Part shown: positions 1 through 7,439 of the stretch, piece after piece
How the letters are laid out: each line of letters opens with the position of its first letter
How positions within the stretch are numbered: position 1 is the stretch's first letter
From: Candidatus Aenigmatarchaeota archaeon
Lineage (GTDB): Archaea; Aenigmatarchaeota; Aenigmatarchaeia; QMZS01
Assembly: GCA_003663355.1 (NCBI GenBank)
Contig: QMZV01000010.1
Coordinates: forward strand, 1-19,240
Reading direction: 5' to 3'
Length of the DNA stretch: 19,240 nucleotides
Made by a program: the position numbers and the translations under genes
The notes under the pieces: model-generated
Seen by the model: only the letters and a program-made list of their open reading frames with translations
Told to the model about the DNA's origin: nothing
The model's database searches: none

Positions 1-401
1 CCTTTATTAAGATAATTGCAAACTTTAGATAAAAATTTTTCAATAATCTCTTGCCCTTTCTTTCCTCCAGTGCAACTTAAATCTCCCCTTCCCGGAAGAT
101 ATGGAGGATTAAAAAAAATTAAATCAAATTTTCCAGAAACATTTTCAAACAAGTCGCTGACCTTGAATTCAATATTTTTCAAACCTTTTAATACCGCTTT
201 CTCCCTAGCGAATTCAATTGCTTTTGGATTTATATCAACGGCAAGAATTTTATCAACAAAACTGGCAATACTAAAAGATACTATTCCGGATCCTGTTCCA
301 ATCTCCAAAGCAGTTTTAATTCTTCTATTCCCGATTTCCTTTTTCAGACAATCAATTAAAAAATAGGAATCTTCATCCGGAGGATAGATTTTAGTTTCCA
401 T
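1..401 (-). CDS. HemK2/Mtq2-type class I methyltransferase, 3' end cut by window edge
   Basis: The start codon is the ATG at 399-401 on the minus strand; 133 codons are visible and the frame stays open to the window edge. The protein opens with YPPDEDSYFL, typical of the archaeal and eukaryotic HemK2/Mtq2 group. The SAM-binding glycine loop EIGTGSG is at residues 33-39, the acidic ribose-binding end of strand 2 (AVDINP) at about 54-59, and the catalytic NPPY motif at 98-101, followed by the TGGKKGQE segment seen in this group. Known members methylate the glutamine of the GGQ motif of class I release factor, usually with a Trm112 partner. That role here is inferred by family. PrmC-like or RNA methyltransferases also share NPPY, but the N-terminus favours HemK2. 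Confidence 0.85.
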   Translation of the reverse strand, partial: METKIYPPDEDSYFLIDCLKKEIGNRRIKTALEIGTGSGIVSFSIASFVDKILAVDINPKAIEFAREKAVLKGLKNIEFKVSDLFENVSGKFDLIFFNPPYLPGRGDLSCTGGKKGQEIIEKFLSKVCNYLNK

Positions 402-639
402 TTTTTATATTTAAGTTCAATAAATAAGAATAAAAAGTGCGTGAGATAGTTGTTAAGAGATTTAAGTGATTTTATTAAGCATTTTAGAGAGCATGTTTGT
501 GAACGCAGCAAATATGTGGTTCAGTTCTTCTAAAACTTCACCCAAACTTTGCAATATTTGCGATATTATTAAATACAATCCATAGCCCCAGCAAATTTAT
601 AATTTTACTCTAAACTTTAAGAATGGCTTATAATTGAAT

Positions 640-3195
640 ATGATTTACAAAATAAAAAAAGGGCACACAAAAAAACAAATATTGAGCAAACTGAATAGAT
701 ATGTTGCTCAATGGTTTAATAAAAAATTTAAAGAACTAACTCCATCTCAAAAATATGGGTTAATGGCAATTCATCAAGGCAAAAATGTTTTGATTTCAAG
801 CCCAACAGGCACAGGAAAAACTTTCACAGCTTTTTTAACAATTCTTTCCGAACTCTATAATCTTGCAGAAAAAAACAAATTGGAAGATAAGGTTTATTGC
901 CTCTATATCTCTCCATTAAAAGCTCTTTCCAATGATATCTACAGAAATCTTGAGGAGCCGTTGAAAGAGATAAATAAAATTAGAAATCTGAATGTAACGC
1001 ATGCAATAAGAACAGGAGACACAACGCAAAGCGAGAGGCAGAAACAATTAAAAAAACCTCCGCACATTTTAATAACAACACCAGAAAGTTTGGCAATAAT
1101 GCTTTCCACACCGAAATTTAAGGAAAATTTGAAAAACATTAGGTGGGTTATTATAGATGAAATTCATTCTCTCGCTGATAACAAGCGTGGAGTTCATCTT
1201 TCATTATCTTTAGAGAGATTGCAGAATTTTATTGGCAACTTTCAGAGAATTGGACTAAGCGCAACAATCTCCCCTTTAGAAGAAGTTGCAAAATTCTTGA
1301 TTGGTTATGATGGCAAAAAAGAAAGAGATTGCTATATTGTTGATGTTAGATTTATAAAACGGAAATCTCTTAAAGTAATTTCTCCGGTGAAATCTCTTTT
1401 AACTACTCCAACAGAGCTAACACTTAAAAAAATGTACGAGCAAATAGTTGAAGATGTGAAAAAGCACAGAACAACATTGATATTTACAAATACGAGAAGC
1501 GGAACAGAAAGGGTTGTCTATAATTTGAAAAAATATCTCTCAAAGGATGAGTTAATAGAGGCGCATCACGGCTCTCTATCAAGAGAAATAAGAAAGGGTG
1601 TTGAAAAGAAATTGAAGGAAGGTAAATTAAAGGTTATTGTTTCCTCTACCTCTTTAGAATTGGGAATAGATATTGGCTACATAGATCTTGTAATTCAAAT
1701 TAGTTCTCCAAAAAGCATCGCAAGGTGCTTGCAGAGAATTGGAAGAAGCGGACATTCTTTAAAAGATACAATAAAAGGAAAATTGTATTGCTTTGATAGA
1801 GATGACATTGTTGAGTGCGCGATAATAGCAAGGAATGCAATGAGAAACAAAATTGATAAAATAAGAATTCCGAGAAATTGCTTAGATGTTTTAGCGCAGC
1901 ATATAATGGGTATAGCAATTGAAAAGAAATGGAATATTGAGGAAGCTTTTGAATTAATAAGAAATTCTTATTGCTATCGCAATCTGAAATTTGAGGACTT
2001 TATTTCTGTTCTTGATTATTTAAGCGGAAAGCATCAAAAATTTGAGAAGAGAAATGTTTACAGCAAGATATGGTATGATGAAGAAAATAAAATGTTTGGT
2101 AAGCGCGGAAAATACGCTCGGGTGATTTACTCTCTAAATATTGGAACAATACCTTCAGAGGTTGCTGTAAAAGTTTATACAAGAGATAGAAAATTGATTG
2201 GCACCATTGAGGAGAGCTTTTTGGATTATCTGAGCAAAGGTGACAGATTTGTTCTTGGAGGCAGAGTTTATGAATTTCTTGGGTCTAAAGGGTTAAAAGC
2301 GGTAGTTAGAGAAGCTTTCCACGAAGCTCCAACAATACCGAGTTGGTTTTCCGAGCAACTGCCATTGAGTTTTGATATTGCTTTAGATGTTTCAAAATTC
2401 AGAATAGAGATGTTGAAAAATTTAAAGCCCCTAAAATACTTAATGGAAAATTACAATCTTGATAAAAACGCATCTTTGGCAATTTATGATTATTTCAGGC
2501 AGGAAGCACTTTATCTGAAAAAACTTGGAGTAGAGTATAACAAAAACGATTTGCTTATTGAAAGTTATGAAGATGCGAGAGATATAAAATTGATATTCCA
2601 TTTTTTATTCGGCAGGCGCGTGAATGATGTTTTATCAAGAGTTTATGCTTATTTGGGCGGAATTGAGAATAAATGCAATGTTGGTATTGCTGTAACTGAT
2701 AATGGCTTTTGCTTAATTTTCCCGAAAAAATCTATTAAAACAGAATTTATTAAGAGGTTAAATCACAAGAATATTGAAGAGATTATTAAAAAAGCAATAG
2801 AAAAAACAGAGCTGATGAAGAGGTATTTTAGACATTGCTCAACTCGGGCTCTGATGATTTTAAAAAATTATAAAGGTCATGAGATAAAAGTCAGAAAACA
2901 GCAACTATCAGCGTCTTTATTGTTAGATATAGCAAAAGAAATAGAAAATTTTCCGATTGTTGAGGAAACTTACAGAGAAATTTTGGAAGATAAGATGGAT
3001 ATTGAAAATGCTAAAAAAATTTTAGAGAAAATTGAAAATAAGGAATTAAAATTGAAATTCTTCTCAACCTCTATCCCAACCCCTTTTGCTCACAATATTG
3101 TTTTACTTGGTTTGACAGATATTCTAATGCTTGAAGATAAAAGAAAAATATTGGAAAAATTCAGTAAGCAGATAGAGAAGGAAATTTCCTCTTAA
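640..3195 (+). CDS. lhr: Lhr-family ATP-dependent helicase
   Basis: An SF2 helicase of 851 residues from the ATG at 640; an in-frame TTG at 634 would add two residues and is less likely. Counted from 640, Walker A SPTGTGKT is at 54-61, the DEIH box at 173-176, motif III SAT at 207-209 and motif VI QRIGRSGHS at 365-373. The region after the two RecA domains is long (about 450 residues), as in archaeal Lhr-core proteins with winged-helix and beta-barrel modules. Known Lhr enzymes translocate 3'-5' and unwind DNA or RNA-DNA hybrids in repair. The gene is followed after 2 nt by a metallophosphoesterase (3198), a pairing recurrent in archaea. A T/A-rich box (AAATTTATAATTTT, about 593-606) may be its promoter. 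Confidence 0.93.
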   Translation: MIYKIKKGHTKKQILSKLNRYVAQWFNKKFKELTPSQKYGLMAIHQGKNVLISSPTGTGKTFTAFLTILSELYNLAEKNKLEDKVYCLYISPLKALSNDIYRNLEEPLKEINKIRNLNVTHAIRTGDTTQSERQKQLKKPPHILITTPESLAIMLSTPKFKENLKNIRWVIIDEIHSLADNKRGVHLSLSLERLQNFIGNFQRIGLSATISPLEEVAKFLIGYDGKKERDCYIVDVRFIKRKSLKVISPVKSLLTTPTELTLKKMYEQIVEDVKKHRTTLIFTNTRSGTERVVYNLKKYLSKDELIEAHHGSLSREIRKGVEKKLKEGKLKVIVSSTSLELGIDIGYIDLVIQISSPKSIARCLQRIGRSGHSLKDTIKGKLYCFDRDDIVECAIIARNAMRNKIDKIRIPRNCLDVLAQHIMGIAIEKKWNIEEAFELIRNSYCYRNLKFEDFISVLDYLSGKHQKFEKRNVYSKIWYDEENKMFGKRGKYARVIYSLNIGTIPSEVAVKVYTRDRKLIGTIEESFLDYLSKGDRFVLGGRVYEFLGSKGLKAVVREAFHEAPTIPSWFSEQLPLSFDIALDVSKFRIEMLKNLKPLKYLMENYNLDKNASLAIYDYFRQEALYLKKLGVEYNKNDLLIESYEDARDIKLIFHFLFGRRVNDVLSRVYAYLGGIENKCNVGIAVTDNGFCLIFPKKSIKTEFIKRLNHKNIEEIIKKAIEKTELMKRYFRHCSTRALMILKNYKGHEIKVRKQQLSASLLLDIAKEIENFPIVEETYREILEDKMDIENAKKILEKIENKELKLKFFSTSIPTPFAHNIVLLGLTDILMLEDKRKILEKFSKQIEKEISS

Positions 3196-3197
3196 TT

Positions 3198-3896
3198 ATG
3201 GACCCTGTTTTTTATGAGAACTCTTTATTTATAGAGGAAATGAAAATTCTTGTTGTTGCTGATTTGCATATAGGTTACGAGCAATCTCTTGAAAGTTCTG
3301 GCTATTTTATTCCGAAAAGCCAATATGATAAAATTAAGGAAAATTTAATCAAATTAATTGAGAAATTCAAGCCTGAGAAGCTTTTAATAAACGGAGATGT
3401 TAAGCATGAGTTCGGAAGTTCTTTAAACCAAGAGTGGAATGAGACTCTTGACTTGCTTGATACTCTGCAAGGAAAAGTTGAAATTATTGTTGTTAGAGGA
3501 AACCATGACAACTATTTGATACCGATTTTAAAAAAGAGGAATATAAAATTTTTGAATTACTTAGCACTCGGAGATTATTTTTTCGAGCACGGACATGTTG
3601 AGTACGAGATTCCGAAAAATGTTAAAGTTATTATTGTTGCCCATGAACATCCAGCTGTTGTAATCAAAGAGAGAATAGGAAAATACAAGTTCAAATGTTT
3701 TCTGAAGGGCAAATATTTGGATAAAACTTTAATTGTATTACCAGCCTTCTCCCCAATAATGCCAGGAACAGAGATTAATAAAGTTCCACAAAGCGAGCTC
3801 CTTTCTCCAATTTTAAGAAAAGTTGATCTTGAGAATTTTGAAGTTTTGATTTATGAAGGCAAGCTGTACAAATTTAGGTTGGGGGATTTATTGTAA
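3198..3896 (+). CDS. Lhr-associated metallophosphoesterase (calcineurin-like, COG1407 type)
   Basis: A protein of 232 residues with all the metal-binding blocks of the calcineurin-like phosphoesterase superfamily in order: D22-x-H24 in VVADLHIGYE, GD at 66-67 in LLINGDVKHE, GNHD at 101-104, H131-G-H133, and H149-E-H151. It ends with the LPAFSP-MPGTEIN segment typical of the archaeal COG1407 group. Two metal ions are expected at this site, cleaving phosphoester bonds; the real substrate is unknown, with DNA or RNA ends the obvious guess from its partner. It starts 2 nt after lhr, so the two are almost certainly cotranscribed. No signal peptide is visible, so it should be cytoplasmic. Confidence 0.88.
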   Translation: MDPVFYENSLFIEEMKILVVADLHIGYEQSLESSGYFIPKSQYDKIKENLIKLIEKFKPEKLLINGDVKHEFGSSLNQEWNETLDLLDTLQGKVEIIVVRGNHDNYLIPILKKRNIKFLNYLALGDYFFEHGHVEYEIPKNVKVIIVAHEHPAVVIKERIGKYKFKCFLKGKYLDKTLIVLPAFSPIMPGTEINKVPQSELLSPILRKVDLENFEVLIYEGKLYKFRLGDLL

Positions 3897-3912
3897 ATAT
3901 TTGTTTATTTTT

Positions 3913-4611
3913 ATGGAAAATGGTCAGAGAAAAACTGTCAAAAAATATTTGAGAGTAGGAATTATTATCGGAATTATCATTTATTTACTACTGTTTTTAA
4001 TAAATTACATCTGTGATGTATTAATAAATACACCAATTTTTGTTTTGAGATATGTAGTAATAGATTTAACTGTGATCATTGTTGTAAGTTCTTTTTGCTT
4101 ATACTTTATTAAAGAAAAAAATAAAATTTTTAATGCTATTAGAAGATATTTAAAAATTGAATGTCCTATCAATCTTTTTATAAACTTCTCATACGGATGT
4201 GTAATATCAATTGTGTTTCTCTATTTTTCAATTACAAATATTGATTTCTTTTTAACTCTATCTTCCGTTACTTTTGCAATTTCGGGTTTTAGTTTTACTG
4301 CCGGTTCTTTTTTTAAAGATAATCTTGAATTTAGAAAAAGTTTTTTTACAATATCTATTTTATATGCGATCATAGGTTTTCTAAGTTTATTTTTTTATAT
4401 GTTCTACGAAATTTTAACCCAAGCAAAAAATGAAGAAATTATTATTTTTCATTATTTTTTTAATGTTCTTAAAGTAAATACTTTAGATGTCATCGTAATA
4501 ACAACATTTATCTTTCTTATTGTTCTGGGTTTTTTATTTTTCTGCGCTTTTGTAAATTTAATGTCTCTTTTAACGAAAATACCGAAAATAGAAAATTCGT
4601 CTAAAGATTGA
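3913..4611 (+). CDS. Unrecognised multi-pass membrane protein
   Basis: A polytopic membrane protein of 232 residues from the ATG at 3913. An in-frame ATG at 3853 lies inside the preceding gene and would add an unlikely 20-residue leader. Roughly six hydrophobic segments are visible, near residues 14-31, 44-64, 89-107, 113-129, 143-163 and 190-215, with short charged loops between them. The start is lysine- and arginine-rich (ENGQRKTVKKYLR) and the tail is charged (KIPKIENSSKD). No catalytic or transport motif is recognisable and I cannot name a family. It follows the phosphoesterase by 16 nt, so it could be read through from that operon, though T-rich sequence before it could also hold its own promoter. 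Confidence 0.7.
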   Translation: MENGQRKTVKKYLRVGIIIGIIIYLLLFLINYICDVLINTPIFVLRYVVIDLTVIIVVSSFCLYFIKEKNKIFNAIRRYLKIECPINLFINFSYGCVISIVFLYFSITNIDFFLTLSSVTFAISGFSFTAGSFFKDNLEFRKSFFTISILYAIIGFLSLFFYMFYEILTQAKNEEIIIFHYFFNVLKVNTLDVIVITTFIFLIVLGFLFFCAFVNLMSLLTKIPKIENSSKD

Positions 4612-4736
4612 ATGTTTATAGTTTTGATTTCATCTCGCCTACACAAATGAAAAAAATGTTATCGGCACATAAATAATATTGTTTTCCTTTTTAACATCAT
4701 TTATATTTGAAATTATAGTCCGTATGTGCTAATTGC

Positions 4737-4754
4737 TTTATTTACTTTTGTAAA
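4737..4754. promoter_or_regulatory. Putative operator, copy 1 (palindrome TTTAC-TTTT-GTAAA)
   Basis: The 18-nt string TTTATTTACTTTTGTAAA occurs here and again at 4771-4788, 34 nt further on. Its core TTTAC-N4-GTAAA (4741-4754) is a perfect dyad. Both copies lie in the 212-nt gap before the metal transporter gene at 4824. Two identical palindromes about three helical turns apart suggest a dimeric regulator, plausibly metal-responsive. The regulator is not in the window. Confidence 0.5.
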
Positions 4755-4770
4755 TAAAAGTATTTAAATA

Positions 4771-4788
4771 TTTATTTACTTTTGTAAA
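4771..4788. promoter_or_regulatory. Putative operator, copy 2 (palindrome TTTAC-TTTT-GTAAA)
   Basis: The second identical copy has its palindromic core at 4775-4788 and ends 35 nt before the transporter ATG. A TATA-like TATTTAAATA (4761-4770) sits between the two copies, and another T/A box (CTATAAAC, 4799-4806) sits just downstream at the right distance for a leaderless transcript. With either promoter a bound protein would hinder TBP/TFB or polymerase, so repression is the simplest reading. Confidence 0.5.
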
Positions 4789-4823
4789 CAATATTTATCT
4801 ATAAACCAATTCAAATACTAATT

Positions 4824-6062
4824 ATGTCAATAGATTTAAAGAAAGGTCAAAAGGCGGTAGAAAAAGCGGGTTTGATTTCGTTTTTGCTGACAGTTGGAAA
4901 AGGAATTGTGGGTTTTTTATCCGGAAGTGTTGTTTTGGTTGCAGATGCTCTGCACAATTTAACTGATCTAACAATTGATATTGCTTCTTGGTTTGGATTG
5001 AAAATAGCGCAGAGAAAGCCGGATGAAAAGTTTCCCTATGGATATTACAAGGTTGAATCTCTAACAACTTTGTTCGTTTCACTTTTTATTTTATATGCTG
5101 CATGCGAATTGTTAATTGAAGGTTATTCAAGACTCTTTATTGTTTCAGAAATTGATATCCCCTTTCTTGCAATGTTGGTCGCTTTAATTTCTTCTCTTGT
5201 CTCAATATCTATATCAAAATATTTGAAAAATACCGGAAAAAGCATAAATTCAGAACTGCTGATTGTAAATTCAAAGGAAAGATTTGTTGATGGCATTTCT
5301 TCAATTTTTGTTTTTTTGGCAATCTTTCTGAATTATTACAAAATTCCATGCATTGAGGGAATTACTTCAATGATAATTTCCCTATTAATTCTAAAAGTGG
5401 GAATTTTTTCCATAAAAGATTCTGTTTTTTCTTTGATGGATATCAGCCCAAGTAAAGAAGAGGAAGAGAAAATAAAGAAAATCATAAAGAGTGTAAAAGG
5501 TGTTGATGATTTTACAGATCTGAAATTAAGAAAATCTGGCCCATTCATTTTTGGAGAAGTAAAAATAAAAGTCAAAAGATTTATTAAGGTTGAAAGAGGT
5601 CATGAAATTGCAGATGAAATCGAAAACAAAATTAAAGAAAAGATAAAACAAGTTAATTCCTTTACTGTGCATGTTGAACCTTACAAAACAAGCAAACACA
5701 GAATCGCAATTCCGATTTTGAAACCTTTGGGTTTGGAATCAAAAGTGATGGAACATTTTGGAAGAGCAAATTATTTTTTGTTTGTTGACACAATCAAAAA
5801 CTCAATTACCAGATATTATTCAAAGGAAAATCCATGCAAAAAGAAAGAAGTTAGAGCGGGGCTGGAAGCCGCACATTTTATTATAAAAGAAAAAGTTGAT
5901 GTTCTCATAACAAAAGAAATTGGAGAAATCTCCCTGCATATTTTGAGAGACAAACTAATTGATGTTTATAAAACAAAGGGGGAAACAGCGAAAGAAGTCA
6001 TTGATAATTTTTTTGAAAATAAATTAGTTAGATTAAAAGAGCCTACAAGAGAAAAGAATTGA
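4824..6062 (+). CDS. Cation diffusion facilitator fused to a NifX/NifB-type domain
   Basis: A 412-residue protein in three parts. Residues 1-205 are the CDF membrane domain: TM2 carries ADALHNLTD with H44-x3-D48, followed by the FPYGYYKVESL loop (70-80) usual after TM2. Residues about 210-290 form the cytoplasmic CDF domain, with conserved-looking HEIADEIENKI and VHVEP. Residues about 292-400, starting HRIAIPIL and including VMEHFGRANYFLFVD, match the dinitrogenase iron-molybdenum cofactor (NifX/NifY/NifB C-terminal) fold. CDF proteins export divalent metals by proton antiport. The expected TM5 H-x3-D motif reads E152-x3-D156 (KERFVD), so metal choice may differ from the usual zinc type. The appended domain might sense or hold metal; that is inference. 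Two palindromic boxes lie upstream, and the next gene follows within 3 nt. Confidence 0.88.
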   Translation: MSIDLKKGQKAVEKAGLISFLLTVGKGIVGFLSGSVVLVADALHNLTDLTIDIASWFGLKIAQRKPDEKFPYGYYKVESLTTLFVSLFILYAACELLIEGYSRLFIVSEIDIPFLAMLVALISSLVSISISKYLKNTGKSINSELLIVNSKERFVDGISSIFVFLAIFLNYYKIPCIEGITSMIISLLILKVGIFSIKDSVFSLMDISPSKEEEEKIKKIIKSVKGVDDFTDLKLRKSGPFIFGEVKIKVKRFIKVERGHEIADEIENKIKEKIKQVNSFTVHVEPYKTSKHRIAIPILKPLGLESKVMEHFGRANYFLFVDTIKNSITRYYSKENPCKKKEVRAGLEAAHFIIKEKVDVLITKEIGEISLHILRDKLIDVYKTKGETAKEVIDNFFENKLVRLKEPTREKN

Positions 6063-6064
6063 AA

Positions 6065-6463
6065 ATGGATGAAAGATTAATTAAAGAGTTCTTAAGAAAA
6101 GAAAATATTTTTGCGGTTGTCGGTGTTTCAAGAGATAAAAAGAAATATGGATACAAAGTCTATAAAAATCTAAAAGAGGCTGGATATAAAGTTTATCCAA
6201 TAAATCCGAATGCAAATGAAATTGACGGAGAAAAATGTTATCCCTCTCTTTCTCATTTGCCAGAAAAACCGGATGTTGTTAATCTTGTTGTTCAACCAAG
6301 AGTTACAGAACAAATTGTGAAAGAATGCAAAAAATTGGGAATTAGAAAGGTATGGATGCAGCCCGGATCAGAATCTAAAAAAGCTGTTAATTTCTGCCAG
6401 GAAAATAACATAGAAGTTGTTTATAATATTTGTGTTATGTTGGAAAGAAAAAAATTAACTTAA
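6065..6463 (+). CDS. CoA-binding domain protein (YccU-like)
   Basis: A small Rossmann-fold protein of 132 residues. The ATG at 6065 is preferred over an in-frame TTG at 6059 that overlaps the previous stop. The pattern FAVVGVSRDKKKYGYKV near the start is the nucleotide-binding loop of the CoA_binding_2 family. It is followed by the PINPNANEIDGEKCYPSL segment, the DVVNLVVQP strand, and KVWMQPGSES towards the end, all typical of stand-alone CoA-binding proteins such as YccU. The biological role of these proteins is poorly defined; binding CoA is a family property, not shown here. It is the middle gene of the probable CDF-CoA-binding-thioredoxin transcription unit. Confidence 0.85.
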   Translation: MDERLIKEFLRKENIFAVVGVSRDKKKYGYKVYKNLKEAGYKVYPINPNANEIDGEKCYPSLSHLPEKPDVVNLVVQPRVTEQIVKECKKLGIRKVWMQPGSESKKAVNFCQENNIEVVYNICVMLERKKLT

Positions 6464-6484
6464 AGTTTAAAATAAAAATATAGA

Positions 6485-6892
6485 ATGGATGAAGAATTAG
6501 AAAGACTAAAAAAAGAAAGAATAAAGAAATTAATGGAAAAAGCTAAGGAAGTTCAAACTGAAATAGAAGTTAATGATTCAAATTTTGAGGAGGAAGTAAT
6601 AGAAAAATCAAAAAAAATTCCTGTTGTTGTTGATTTTTGGGCGCAGTGGTGCAGACCTTGTTTAATGCTTGGTCCAACCCTGGAAAAACTTGCAAAGGAA
6701 AATAAAGGAAAGTTTATTTTAGCAAAAGTAAATGTGGATGAAGCCCCTCTTGCAAGTCAGAAATATGGTATTATGAGCATTCCGAATGTTAAATTGTTTA
6801 AAGATGGAAAGATTGTTGATGAATTCATTGGAGCCTATCCTGAAGATTTTGTAAGAAAGTGGTTAGAGAGAAATTTGAGCAATAATCAATAA
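6485..6892 (+). CDS. trxA: Thioredoxin with charged N-terminal extension
   Basis: A 135-residue protein with a complete thioredoxin domain from about residue 28. The active site is W55-C56-R57-P58-C59, where the usual WCGPC has Gly replaced by Arg, and the cis-proline is P100 in SIPNVKLF. DFWAQWC and the downstream FIGAYPEDFVRKWL complete the fold. The first 25 residues (MDEELERLKKERIKKLMEKA and on) are highly charged and probably a helix, an extension absent from minimal thioredoxins. It would reduce protein disulfides in the cytoplasm given a reductase, which is not in the window. It starts 21 nt after the CoA-binding gene. Its 3' end overlaps the convergent DUF123 gene by 7 nt. Confidence 0.92.
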   Translation: MDEELERLKKERIKKLMEKAKEVQTEIEVNDSNFEEEVIEKSKKIPVVVDFWAQWCRPCLMLGPTLEKLAKENKGKFILAKVNVDEAPLASQKYGIMSIPNVKLFKDGKIVDEFIGAYPEDFVRKWLERNLSNNQ

Positions 6893-7284
6893 TTCAATTT
6901 CCATAATTTCCATCCCTTATCTGCAATATTTTCATTTTCAATTTTGAATAGATGCGATTCGCAATTGCAATCAGAACATCCAAAATTTTTTATAGGAATT
7001 TCTGTTTTTCTTAATTTTTCTGCAGTTCTGCATTCTTCAGATTTTCTTGCAAGTTTATAAAATACTTTCACAATTTTTACAAATTTATTTGCAGTCAAAT
7101 AATCAATGTGCCAAAATTTTTTCTTATTTTTCTTTAGATGTCTTTCAATCCTTTTTTCCAGATTATTTTGCGCCGACCCAACATAGGCATAAATTCCTTT
7201 TGCAAATTTAATTTCCCCCAGAGCACCAATTTTTATTTTTGTATTTCTAGTAATTAAAATAATTAATACATAGACTCCTCTCAT
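6886..7284 (-). CDS. DUF123 GIY-YIG nuclease-like protein
   Basis: A 132-residue protein with the GIY-YIG core: GVYVL at 3-7, GIYAYVGSA at 30-38, then R45 and H49 in the helix KRIERHLKK, and WHIDYL at 58-63. The C-terminal GCSDCNCESHLF (102-113) is the hallmark of the DUF123 branch found as small stand-alone proteins in archaea. GIY-YIG enzymes cut DNA; the substrate of DUF123 proteins is not established to my knowledge. The ATG at 7284 opens directly into the domain, so this start is well supported. The stop lies inside the thioredoxin 3' end (7-nt convergent overlap). It is downstream of the interrupted tRNA-Leu on the same strand. Confidence 0.88.
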   Translation of the reverse strand: MRGVYVLIILITRNTKIKIGALGEIKFAKGIYAYVGSAQNNLEKRIERHLKKNKKKFWHIDYLTANKFVKIVKVFYKLARKSEECRTAEKLRKTEIPIKNFGCSDCNCESHLFKIENENIADKGWKLWKLNY

Positions 7285-7359
7285 TTAATAAGTAGTTTTC
7301 TAATAACATAAATCTTCTTAAGTGCATGAGACAGAGATAGCATAATGCAGGAGGCAGGA

Positions 7360-7372
7360 TTTTCGGATTTCA
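7360..7372 (-). other. tRNA-Leu intron 2 in the T-loop (13 nt)
   Basis: The T-arm reads GCAGG, then 20 nt instead of 7, then CCTGC. Removing the 13 nt TGAAATCCGAAAA gives the normal loop TTCGAAT. The precursor folds with outer helix GCAGG/CCTGC, a perfect 4-bp central helix TTCG/CGAA, and two identical 3-nt bulges AAT. It lacks an inner stem: a 6-nt loop GAAATC closes the central helix. Equal cuts after AA in each bulge yield the mature loop. Confidence 0.8.
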
Positions 7373-7404
7373 TTCGAACCTGCGAACTCACTAAGAGACT
7401 GGAT

Positions 7405-7439
7405 TTCTCCAACATAAAATTATTTTGTTCAATAAACTT
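7405..7439 (-). other. tRNA-Leu intron 1 (canonical position 37/38)
   Basis: A 35-nt insert after CTGGACTCAAG; its removal restores CTGGA-CTCAAGA-TCCAG. A bulge-helix-bulge fold is available: outer helix CTGGA/TCCAG, central CTCA against GGAG (three pairs and one A-G mismatch), with 3-nt bulges AGA and AAA cut after their second base. The interior can form an ACA/TGT-closed hairpin. Confidence 0.82.

Noticed and set aside
16..366. Plus-strand open frame of 116 codons at the left edge
   Set aside because: It is antisense to the HemK2-type methyltransferase, whose NPPY and glycine-loop motifs are on the minus strand; the plus-strand protein has no recognisable pattern.
402..639. Possible RNA gene between the methyltransferase and lhr
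   Set aside because: I looked for tRNA arms, C/D boxes and long stems and found only a short GCAA/TTGC hairpin around 555-565; nothing supports an RNA gene or a small protein here.
3853..3912. Earlier ATG for the membrane protein
   Set aside because: It lies inside the phosphoesterase gene and adds a Cys/Gly/Trp-rich leader without membrane or conserved character; the ATG at 3913 sits right before the basic N-terminus.
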